Source: Thermosediminibacterales bacterium
Lineage (GTDB): Bacteria; Bacillota; Thermosediminibacteria; Koleobacterales; JARRCM01
DNA length: 58,895 nt
Assembly: GCA_029982205.1 (NCBI GenBank)
Contig: JARRCM010000011.1
Coordinates: 1-58,895, forward strand
Reading direction: 5' to 3'
The translations under genes and the position numbers were made by a program. The notes below the pieces were generated by a model. That model saw only the letters and a program-made list of their open reading frames with translations. It made no database searches and was not told the origin of the DNA. Below, piece by piece: positions 26,588 to 34,279 of this stretch; the first letter of the stretch is position 1; each line of letters begins with the position of its first letter.

Positions 26588-27508
26588 ATGAGGAAAACAA
26601 ATACAGCAAATAATACCACGGCAGTTGGTATTTTATACGCAGTTATGGCGTTTACAGTATGGGGATTTCTGCCCATATACTGGAAACTATTAAATCAGAT
26701 ACCCGCCGGCCAAATACTTGCTCACCGTATATTGTGGTCATTTGTGTTTGTTTTTGCCCTATTAATATTTAACGGGCGTTTGAAAGGTTTAAAACAGGTG
26801 ATTTCCAACCGAAAAAAACTAATCGGCATTTTATTCAGTGCTGTTATAATTTCTATTAACTGGGGTATATATATTTGGGCAGTAAATTCTAATCATATTA
26901 TTGAAACTAGTATGGGTTATTATATCAATCCATTAATAACTGTTTTTATGGGAATGGTTATATTAAAAGAAAAACTTTACTTCTGGCAGATAATATCTCT
27001 AATATTAGCTTCTATCGGAGTTCTTATAACAACTGTTCAATACGGAAAAATACCCTGGATAGCTTTATCCCTTGCTCTGACTTTTGCATTATACGGGCTG
27101 GGAAAGAAAAAAATTAATATTGATTCAATGACCGGGCTTGCCCTGGAAACTTTTATTATAATGCCCGCAGCCCTTGGATATATAATCCTTAAACAATTAA
27201 ATGGGACAGGGATTTTGAACATGATTCCACTCAGCACAACTGTCATGCTTTTACTCTCAGGCATTGTAACTGCAATGCCTCTTCTGTGGTTTGCCAAAGG
27301 AACAAAAAGAATTCCCCTATCAATGATAGGGTTTATTCAATACATTTCTCCTACAATCAACTTGTTTTTAGGCATCTTTGTTTTCAAAGAACAATTTACA
27401 AACATTCATTTCTTGAGTTTTGGATTCATTTGGTGTGGTTTGATTTTATATTCTCTATCCCAAACGAGTATCTTAAAAAACATGAAACAAAAACCTCATC
27501 ATCAATAA
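26588..27508 (+). CDS. rarD: RarD-type EamA transporter
   Basis: A 306-residue DMT-superfamily membrane protein with ten predicted helices. The N-terminal AVMAFTVWGFLPIYWKLL and PAGQILAHRILWSFVFV motifs are specific to the RarD group, and MIGFIQYISPTINLFLGIFV is the second-repeat signature. RarD homologues are annotated as chloramphenicol-sensitivity permeases, but their substrate is not known. CAAGGAGG lies nine bases before the ATG. It is convergent with the MBL hydrolase gene, 11 bases away. Confidence 0.88.
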   Translation: MRKTNTANNTTAVGILYAVMAFTVWGFLPIYWKLLNQIPAGQILAHRILWSFVFVFALLIFNGRLKGLKQVISNRKKLIGILFSAVIISINWGIYIWAVNSNHIIETSMGYYINPLITVFMGMVILKEKLYFWQIISLILASIGVLITTVQYGKIPWIALSLALTFALYGLGKKKINIDSMTGLALETFIIMPAALGYIILKQLNGTGILNMIPLSTTVMLLLSGIVTAMPLLWFAKGTKRIPLSMIGFIQYISPTINLFLGIFVFKEQFTNIHFLSFGFIWCGLILYSLSQTSILKNMKQKPHHQ

Positions 27509-27519
27509 GGCATTTATCT

Positions 27520-28269
27520 TTAAACTATAATGTCTTCATCTACTTCTGACCGATGAATCTCAACCCCTGAGCTTGCGGATTTTGCCTCATTCAAAATTGT
27601 TTCCGAATCATAGTAAGGCCAAAAATGTGTAAGTATAAGCCGGCTGATCCCCGCTTCAATGGCTATCTTGGCTGCCTGGGGGCCTGAAAGGTGGCCTTTT
27701 GCGGTTTTTTCATCTTCCTGTAAAACACTTGCTTCACATAAAAACACGTCTGCTCCAGAAACTTCATTTATTATTTCCGGGAAATATTCGGTGTCTGCAG
27801 AATAACAAATCTTTTTCTTATTCCCCATAAATTTCATCCCGTAACACTCTATAGGATGTTTCACTTCAAAAAATTCAACAACCGTGCTGCCAAATTTAAT
27901 CTTCTTATTTGAAGATATCGTTTCAATTCGCAAGGTGTTTTTGTATTGCAGCAAATCAAAATTTTCCTTTGGCCTAGCCGGACAATACAATGGTATAGGT
28001 TCTTTGATTATACCTTGTGTCTGTAAATAATCTATCTCATACCGCATGGGCATTAAGTCTGAAAAATGGTCCCAATGCAGGTGTGATATTATAATACCTG
28101 ACAATTTATTAATGGAGCAGTGTTCCTTTAGTTTTAACAATACCCCGCTCCCGCAGTCTACCAGTATTTTGTCTTCATCATTTTCAACAAGGTAACCTGA
28201 ACAGGGAAGATTGTTATGTGGAAAAGCTCCCATATTCCCCAATACTTTTATCTTCAAATCTACCACCAT
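27520..28269 (-). CDS. MBL-fold metallo-hydrolase, RNase Z-like
   Basis: A 249-residue metallo-beta-lactamase-fold protein. Metal ligands are visible in SHLHWDHFSDL (HxHxDH, about residues 59-64), VKHPIECYG near residue 136, CYSADTEY near residue 152 and LTHFWPYYD near residue 213. The architecture resembles the YhfI/RNase Z-like group, but there is no long exosite arm for tRNA, so a tRNase role is unlikely. The substrate is unknown. Confidence 0.87.
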   Translation of the reverse strand: MVVDLKIKVLGNMGAFPHNNLPCSGYLVENDEDKILVDCGSGVLLKLKEHCSINKLSGIIISHLHWDHFSDLMPMRYEIDYLQTQGIIKEPIPLYCPARPKENFDLLQYKNTLRIETISSNKKIKFGSTVVEFFEVKHPIECYGMKFMGNKKKICYSADTEYFPEIINEVSGADVFLCEASVLQEDEKTAKGHLSGPQAAKIAIEAGISRLILTHFWPYYDSETILNEAKSASSGVEIHRSEVDEDIIV

Positions 28270-28382
28270 CCTTCTAATTTATGCCCGTTTTTTTATTTTT
28301 AGTAATTCATATTCCACTTTAAAATCATTATACCACATATCTTGCTATACAACTAACCAAAAATTATAAATCAATGCAAAAC

Positions 28383-28410
28383 TTGACATTATTATTCCTA
28401 ATGGTAAAAT
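28383..28410 (+). promoter_or_regulatory. Promoter of the HD-domain gene
   Basis: TTGACA (28383-28388), 16-base spacer, TAAAAT (28405-28410), followed after about 40 bases by GAGGG and the ATG at 28464. Confidence 0.7.
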
Positions 28411-28463
28411 ATTATTGAATTGAAAACAATCTATTAATATATTAATGAAAGAGGGTTTAAGAA

Positions 28464-29069
28464 ATGGAAAAACATGTTCCTACAAGGTCTGAAGCTTTTG
28501 AACTCTTAAAAGAATTTAACAAAGAAGAAAGCCACATCAAGCACGCTCTTGCTGTTGAATCTGTTATGCGGCATTTTGCTGAATTGTTTAATGAAGATGT
28601 AGAAAAGTGGGGAATCATAGGATTGGTACATGACCTTGACTATGAAATGTACCCTGACCAACACTGTAAAAAAGTTAGGGAAATACTAACAGAAAGAAAC
28701 TGGCCTGAAGATTACATACGAGCAATACAGAGCCACGGATGGAAACACTGTTCAGATGTTGAACCCGTCGAAAAAATGGAAAAAGTATTATACACCATAG
28801 ACGAACTGACAGGGCTTATTGCAGCAACCGCCCTGGTCCGCCCGAGCAAAAGCATACTGGACATGAAGGCAAAATCAGTTAAAAAGAAATGGAAACAAAA
28901 AGGGTTTGCAGCCGGTGTTAACAGAGAAGTTATAGAAGAAGGGGCAGAAAAACTCGGAATGGATTTAACTAAAGTAATTGAAGAAACAATAAAGGGTATG
29001 CAGAAGGTGGCTGAAGAAATCGGTTTGAAAGGTACTGGCCTATTTTCCAAACCATCGCTTAAACCATGA
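28464..29069 (+). CDS. HD-domain phosphohydrolase-like protein
   Basis: A 201-residue HDIG-type protein. Candidate metal ligands are the histidine in HIKHALAVE near residue 29, VHDLDYE near residue 55 (the HD pair), HGWKH near residue 92 and the aspartate in IDELTGL near residue 113. Such proteins are hydrolases acting on nucleotides or phosphate monoesters. Its 3' end overlaps the convergent permease gene by 30 bases. No specific substrate can be inferred. Confidence 0.85.
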   Translation: MEKHVPTRSEAFELLKEFNKEESHIKHALAVESVMRHFAELFNEDVEKWGIIGLVHDLDYEMYPDQHCKKVREILTERNWPEDYIRAIQSHGWKHCSDVEPVEKMEKVLYTIDELTGLIAATALVRPSKSILDMKAKSVKKKWKQKGFAAGVNREVIEEGAEKLGMDLTKVIEETIKGMQKVAEEIGLKGTGLFSKPSLKP

Positions 29070-31298
29070 ACGGAGGCCCAGATCTCTTTTTGTCAAAATT
29101 ACAGTCTTTTCACAGTTTGCCGCTACTTTTTCTGGTATTGTTCCAAAGAGAAGCTGTTGGAACAGCCCTTCTTCTGTGGCTCCTAAAACAACCAAATCAT
29201 ACTTATCGGCTTCATTTAGAATGGCTTTTACCACATCGTCTCCTTCAACCAATTTTAATTCTATATCATCACCGTTAAACTGTTTTAAAACCGGTTTTAA
29301 TCTCCTTTGAATCCGTGAAGATACTTCCTTCCCAAATCTATTGACATTTAGTACTGTAACCTTTGCATTGTAGAAACCAGCTAAGCATTTTGCGATCTCA
29401 GCAGCCATTATGCTGTGCAGACCTCCGTTAGATGGAACTAATATTTTCCTGATGTTGTTCTCGTATTGTTTTTCTGTCTTTCCGGGTTTAATAACCATTA
29501 TGTCACATGCTGCACCTTCAATTATCCTATCGAGGTTGCTCCCCATCACAAAACTTTGCAGTTTGGTGTAGCCCTTCCAGCCAAGCACAATAAGGTCGGT
29601 GTTTCTTTCCTTGACCGAACTGATTATTCCTCTTGCAACACTACGGCTGTAACGTATAATACTATGAATAGGCTGGTCATGATTTATCATTCTACGCACT
29701 CTCTTTATTAAATCATGCTTTTCTGAAACAAATTTCCGCGCTTCTTCAAGGGGGATTTGATCCGGTACAGTTACAACACTCATTAACACCATTTCTCCAT
29801 TTCTCGCCCTGCAAATCTTTTCGGCATATTGAGTTAGTACTTCAGCATTTTCAGGGTTGTTTATCGGTACCATTACCTGATAATCCCTTGATTTTAAATC
29901 TCTCTGTTCTTCAAGGATCATTTTTTTGGATTCAAATTTGTCCCTAGAATGAGAATAGGTGTAGTATATTATTATACCAACAGAAATCCAGGCTATGGTT
30001 GAAAACCAAGCTATAACACTCATATCAAAAAGCCAAAACGCAAGCATCAACTGTGTCACAAGGGCAATTAACGGAATAGCGGGAAAAAACGGCATTAAAA
30101 AACCATATTTCAGCTCATCTCCCATTTCTTTTCTTATTTTTATCACCGATACATTAATAAGTAAAAAAATCAAAAGAAACATAATATCAGCACTGGCTGC
30201 TACATCTTCTACTGGCAAAGCTGCTGCTACAAACAATATAATTATAGAGGACAAAAACGCCACATGAGGTACCCGCCTCTTTTTAGAAACAAGAGAAATA
30301 ACTTTCGGAAGAAAACCATCTCTACTTATTGCAAAGGAAACCCTGGCTGCTGAATAGATGGTTGCATTCAGCGCTGAGGTGCTGGAAAAAATAGCTGCTA
30401 AAGTTACAAGAACTCCACCAAACGGAAAAAGCGCCTTAATGGAATCGGCAAAACCGGTTGCGCCTCTTGCCCTAAACCATTCCGCAACAGCCATGCCTTC
30501 AGGTTTTACTCCAATAACAGCTGCAAAGGCTACAAGAATATATGTTGTAACTACAATTATTACTGAATAAAGTATAGCCTTTGGAATATTTTCTTTTGGA
30601 TTGATGGCTTCTTCACCGGCATGTGCTATGACTTCATATCCTTCAAAACCTACATATGTAAAACCCATTGTAACTAAAATTTTCCCCCATCCCTGGTTTA
30701 AAAAAGGAGAAAAATTCGTCAATCTTTCCGGTTGTTTCAAAGCAACTAAAATACCAATAAGTCCAATAACACCAAGACTAACTGTCTGGCCTAAAGCGAT
30801 TAATGAAGTAGAACCACCAGTTTCTGAAACACCCCGATAATTTATAAAAACAAATATTAAAGCAATTATAACGGCCAGTATTTTTTCATAAAGGATCAAA
30901 TTAGAATTAATAAAGCTAAAAACATCAAACCCCTTTAAAAGGTGTAATGTATATGTCGAAAAAGTAATAGCATAAAGACTGCCTGCAACTGAAAGGGCAA
31001 ACCAGTTCATCCAGCCTGATATAAAGCCTATAACCCCTCCAAAAGCTTCTTGAACATAAGTATAAGCTCCCCCAGCAGCAGGAAGAGCAGAAGCAAGTTC
31101 TGCTAAAGACATAGCGGAAAATAATGCAATCAAACCATTTAAAGCAAAGGTTATGAGGATGCCTCCCGGTCCTGAAACACCTATGGAAATACCAGTCGCC
31201 ACAAAAACCCCTGCTCCAATCATCATTCCTGCTCCCATCATAGTGAGATGGAAAAGAGACAGTTCTCTTGACAACTCGGGTTGTATGTTGTTTTTCAT
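29040..31298 (-). CDS. APC-family permease with two C-terminal UspA domains
   Basis: A 752-residue protein. The first 440 residues form a 12-helix APC carrier, starting MMGAGMMIGAGVFVATG near residue 19 (the substrate loop in TM1) with FTYVGFEGYEVIAHAGEE near residue 212. Residues about 470-600 and 605-740 are two universal-stress-protein domains, with ATP-loop-like DLIVLGWKGYTK and DLVVLGATEEGL. A c-di-AMP riboswitch lies upstream, so expression should fall when c-di-AMP is high. That regulation fits a potassium or osmolyte importer such as KimA-like carriers; the substrate is otherwise unassigned. It follows a 50-residue membrane protein gene on the same transcript. Confidence 0.88.
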   Translation of the reverse strand: MKNNIQPELSRELSLFHLTMMGAGMMIGAGVFVATGISIGVSGPGGILITFALNGLIALFSAMSLAELASALPAAGGAYTYVQEAFGGVIGFISGWMNWFALSVAGSLYAITFSTYTLHLLKGFDVFSFINSNLILYEKILAVIIALIFVFINYRGVSETGGSTSLIALGQTVSLGVIGLIGILVALKQPERLTNFSPFLNQGWGKILVTMGFTYVGFEGYEVIAHAGEEAINPKENIPKAILYSVIIVVTTYILVAFAAVIGVKPEGMAVAEWFRARGATGFADSIKALFPFGGVLVTLAAIFSSTSALNATIYSAARVSFAISRDGFLPKVISLVSKKRRVPHVAFLSSIIILFVAAALPVEDVAASADIMFLLIFLLINVSVIKIRKEMGDELKYGFLMPFFPAIPLIALVTQLMLAFWLFDMSVIAWFSTIAWISVGIIIYYTYSHSRDKFESKKMILEEQRDLKSRDYQVMVPINNPENAEVLTQYAEKICRARNGEMVLMSVVTVPDQIPLEEARKFVSEKHDLIKRVRRMINHDQPIHSIIRYSRSVARGIISSVKERNTDLIVLGWKGYTKLQSFVMGSNLDRIIEGAACDIMVIKPGKTEKQYENNIRKILVPSNGGLHSIMAAEIAKCLAGFYNAKVTVLNVNRFGKEVSSRIQRRLKPVLKQFNGDDIELKLVEGDDVVKAILNEADKYDLVVLGATEEGLFQQLLFGTIPEKVAANCEKTVILTKRDLGLRSWFKRWFGK

Positions 31299-31349
31299 CA
31301 GTTATTTCCTCCCTTTTTTAACACCACAGAAATACCTGGCAGTTTTCGG

Positions 31350-31502
31350 TTAAAGGCCAAGTTCTTTTTTTATCTCTCTAGTATTGTTTAATCTTTTTTG
31401 ATTAATCTTTTCAATAATTTTTTTTGACTTGATTATTAACAAACAGGTCATTCCATATGCAGATAAAATTATTATTAATCCAATGATAAGAGTTAAATCC
31501 AT
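31350..31502 (-). CDS. Small single-helix membrane protein upstream of the APC-UspA permease
   Basis: A 50-residue peptide: MDLTLIIGLIIILSAYGM starts a hydrophobic helix of about 22 residues, followed by a strongly basic, amphipathic tail (KSKKIIEKINQKR). It is preceded by GAGAGGAAG and lies 51 bases before the permease start, downstream of the c-di-AMP riboswitch terminator. The co-transcription suggests an accessory subunit of the permease, analogous to MetS for NSS carriers. I recognise no family. Confidence 0.7.
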   Translation of the reverse strand: MDLTLIIGLIIILSAYGMTCLLIIKSKKIIEKINQKRLNNTREIKKELGL

Positions 31503-31570
31503 ATTGTCTCAACTTCCTCTCTTTCATATTGATTCAATAGGACCAAAGTTGTTTTTTGCTAATAAATCAT

Positions 31571-31599
31571 AAAAAGCCATGGAGTATCCATGGCTTTTT
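31571..31599 (-). terminator. Terminator (expression platform) of the c-di-AMP riboswitch
   Basis: A near-perfect palindrome, AAAAAGCCATGGA (31571-31583) with TCCATGGCTTTTT (31587-31599), gives a T-run on the minus strand between the aptamer and the small membrane protein gene. Confidence 0.88.
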
Positions 31600-31634
31600 C
31601 ACGTACAAATCATTGCACAAAAATAGATATAAAT

Positions 31635-31770
31635 TTATGGCTACTCCTACGCTTACGAGGTTAGCTGACGGGTTCGGGTCAGAGTTTAACCCTATTTACT
31701 AAGCAGTAAAATTCACCCCAAAAGTTGGTTCCCCCGCTCTCTTTTAATTAGAGATTCAGCGAAAAATTCT
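31635..31770 (-). promoter_or_regulatory. c-di-AMP riboswitch (ydaO/yuaA class)
   Basis: Read on the minus strand, the conserved blocks come in order: CGCTGAATCTC (31761-31751), GGGGAACCA (31734-31726), TTTTGGGGTGAAT (31722-31710), GACCCGAACCCGTCAGC and GTCAGCTAACCTCGTAAGC (31669-31651), and the GGAGTAG end. These match the ydaO/yuaA aptamer. A terminator follows 36 bases later, so ligand binding should shut off the downstream permease operon. Ends are approximate. Confidence 0.93.
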
Positions 31771-31958
31771 ATTTTCTTTTGTAAATTCAATTTTATCACT
31801 TTATTTTTTTTAATAAAAGTTTTAATAATATCAAAATTTTATCGAAAATAGCTTTTACTTCAAATTAAAGCGTATAGCGATACTATTTTCTACAGAAATC
31901 ACAATCACAGTTCACATTAATACTATCTGTTCTGTTTATTAAAGAATTATCAGCATAC

Positions 31959-33428
31959 TTAGAACAGTTTAAAACCTTTTCTATATCTATATCTCCTGTA
32001 GTCAGGCAATAACAGTACTAGAACTGTATATATCTCTAGCCTTCCTATTAACATCATAAGAGTTAATAATATTTTCCCTAAATCTGGTATAGGAGAATAC
32101 GTATTCAAAGGACCTACCATCCCCAAACCCGGGCCAACATTTCCTAAAGTTGCAGCAACTGCAGTTAAGGAACTAATTAAATCTATTCCCATAGAAGCTA
32201 GTGTCAGGGATGCAATCACAAAAATGGTTAAGTATAAAAACATAAAACCTAAAATGTTAGTAACAATTTCTTCAGTAACAACTTTATTACCCACTCTCAA
32301 AGGAATAACTGCTTTTGGGTGAATCATTTTATAAATTTCTCGAAAACTGTGTTTTATTAATATTAATATTCTTATCTGCTTTATTGCGCCTGCAGTTGAA
32401 CCTCCACAACCTCCAATAAACATTAAGGAAAACAAAATTCCCTTAGCCAGTGGAGACCATGCATCAAAATTATCTGTTGTAAAACCGGTGGTAGTAATTA
32501 TTGAAATGACTTGAAAAGCAGCTTTTCTCAAAGCTAAAAATAAGTCATTGTAATGAAAAATCCTAAGACTTGCAGTTACAATGATTATGCAAAAAACTAC
32601 TAAAAAAGTATAAAACCGAAATTCATTATCATAAAGAAGTTCTTTATACTTCCTCTTCGCCAAACTATAGTAAAGAGAAAAATTTCCACCCGCAATAAAC
32701 ATAAACAATATTATAATTATTTCAGCCAATGGATTATTAAAGGCTCCAACACTAAGGTTTTTTGTAGAAAAACCTCCTGTAGCCATTGTAGCAAATGTAT
32801 GTGTTAACGCATCGAATAATGAAAACCCGCTTAGCATTAATAAAATAGTTTCTAAAGCAGATATTAAAATATATATTATCCACAGTATTTTTGCAGTTTC
32901 GGCTACCCTCGGAACCACTTTATCAGAAATTGGTCCTGGAACCTCGGCCTTTAAAAGATTCATTCCTCGAGCTCCTAGCTTGGGCATAACTGCAACAAAC
33001 AAAGCTATTATACCCATTCCACCCAGCCAGTGGGTTAAACTTCTCCAAAACAATATGCCGTGGGGAAGTACCTCGATATTTTCAATAACAGTTGCCCCGG
33101 TCGTAGTAAAACCTGACATTGCTTCAAAATAAGCATCAACATAACTCGGAAGCGCTCCTGATAAATAAAAAGGTAAAGCCCCAAAACCTGCTGCAAATAT
33201 CCAGCTAAGGGATGCAAAAGCAAAACTTTCTTTTAAAGAGATATCATCTTTAAAATTTGTTATCTTACGTAAAACAAGTCCAACTACTAAAGTAGTTATA
33301 ATAGATATAACAAATGCATATAGATCTGATTTCTCGTAGAAAATAGACCATATTAAAGGGAATACTTGAGCTAGACCTATAAATATTAACAAGCTGCCTA
33401 GTAGATTCCCCGCTACAGAAAATCTCAT
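31959..33428 (-). CDS. trkH: TrkH-family potassium uptake channel subunit
   Basis: A 489-residue membrane protein with four pseudo-repeats of the potassium pore. Selectivity-loop motifs MSGFTTTGATV (about residue 104), TFATMATGGFST (about 214), SIITTTGFTTDNF (about 320) and AATLGNVGPGLG (about 433) are visible. HWLGGMGIIALFVAVMPKLG near residue 134 is typical of TrkH/KtrB. GGAGG lies upstream of the ATG. Its natural gating partner TrkA is present next door only as a fragment, so an RCK subunit must come from elsewhere, or regulation is lost. Confidence 0.94.
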   Translation of the reverse strand: MRFSVAGNLLGSLLIFIGLAQVFPLIWSIFYEKSDLYAFVISIITTLVVGLVLRKITNFKDDISLKESFAFASLSWIFAAGFGALPFYLSGALPSYVDAYFEAMSGFTTTGATVIENIEVLPHGILFWRSLTHWLGGMGIIALFVAVMPKLGARGMNLLKAEVPGPISDKVVPRVAETAKILWIIYILISALETILLMLSGFSLFDALTHTFATMATGGFSTKNLSVGAFNNPLAEIIIILFMFIAGGNFSLYYSLAKRKYKELLYDNEFRFYTFLVVFCIIIVTASLRIFHYNDLFLALRKAAFQVISIITTTGFTTDNFDAWSPLAKGILFSLMFIGGCGGSTAGAIKQIRILILIKHSFREIYKMIHPKAVIPLRVGNKVVTEEIVTNILGFMFLYLTIFVIASLTLASMGIDLISSLTAVAATLGNVGPGLGMVGPLNTYSPIPDLGKILLTLMMLIGRLEIYTVLVLLLPDYRRYRYRKGFKLF

Positions 33429-33451
33429 GAAAAATCCTCCAGTCTGTAACT

Positions 33452-33853
33452 TTATCCCATTACTATATCCTTTTCTGTTATAAAGGCCTCACTGGTTTTT
33501 GCCGAAAAACTTTCTTCCAACATTTTGTTCATTCCCTTTTTAACAAACATTACCAGCCTATCTCCTGCTTCTATAATCGTGTTTCCCCTTGGGATTGTCA
33601 CTTTGTCACCCTTAACAAGGGTTCCGATATTTATCCCTTTTGGAAGGTTTGTTTCAGCTAATCTTTTACCTACCATATTTGCTTTTTTGGGAACAATTAA
33701 TTCAATAATTTCTGCTTCTTCATTATTTAAAACAGTTAAAGAAACTATATCAACTTTCCTTATAAGTCTCATGATTTGACCAACTGTCAATAGCCGAGGA
33801 CTGATGATACTGTCAACACCTATTTTATTTAAAACAATGTTGTAATCCGGTTC
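33452..33853 (-). pseudogene. trkA: trkA remnant (C-terminal RCK fragment)
   Basis: In one frame from 33853 to the stop at 33452 the translation begins EPDYNIVLNKIGVDSIISPR, the end of the second NAD-binding RCK_N domain of TrkA. It continues through a full RCK_C domain (IELIVPKKANMVGKRL, GTLVKGDKVTIPRGN, AGDRLVMFVKKG). The codon just before EPDY is TAG, and nothing upstream resembles the missing 310 or so residues. A TTG at 33790 could start a 112-residue RCK_C-only protein, but it has no ribosome site. I call it a 5'-deleted pseudogene; a functional C-domain protein is less likely. Confidence 0.75.
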
Positions 33854-34279
33854 CTAAATTGATAACTTCACAAAGATTTCATATTTTTTTATATAACTGC
33901 TGTAACCGGTAAGTTGGTATTCGCTAACGTAGATCCTTATTATTTGCTGTGTTTATACTAAAAAACAAAGTAGTTGAATAAAAGAAAGAAGCTTTGTTTT
34001 AGGCAGTCATAACTATGGTCATGTTCAAATAAATTTACATAAAAGCAAAAAAGGGTGGAGGATTTTAAAAAAACATGCCAAATAACTAGCGGGATTTTAG
34101 TATTTGTAGTATATAAAAATTTTACAAAAACACTTTAGATGTTAATATTAGTTTTTGCAGGAATTTTGAGCTCTTGTAGCGAAAAAATATACAATTTAAT
34201 TATTTAACTTATTAAAGTGTGAAATTATAGAATAAGCTTATTTGTTAAGCTAAAAATGTAAAAGGAGGTCTGCCAACAA
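33854..34279. other. Intergenic stretch without recognisable gene
   Basis: About 425 AT-rich bases between the trkA remnant and the PTS-like gene. I find no open frame with a ribosome site and no recognised motif. It may contain the scar of the deletion that removed the trkA 5' end. AAAGGAGG at the right end (about 34260) is the ribosome site of the next gene. Confidence 0.6.

Noticed and set aside
29040-29069. Overlap of the HD gene and the permease gene as an artefact
   Set aside because: Both C-termini look natural and the genes are convergent; a 30-base tail-to-tail overlap is unremarkable.
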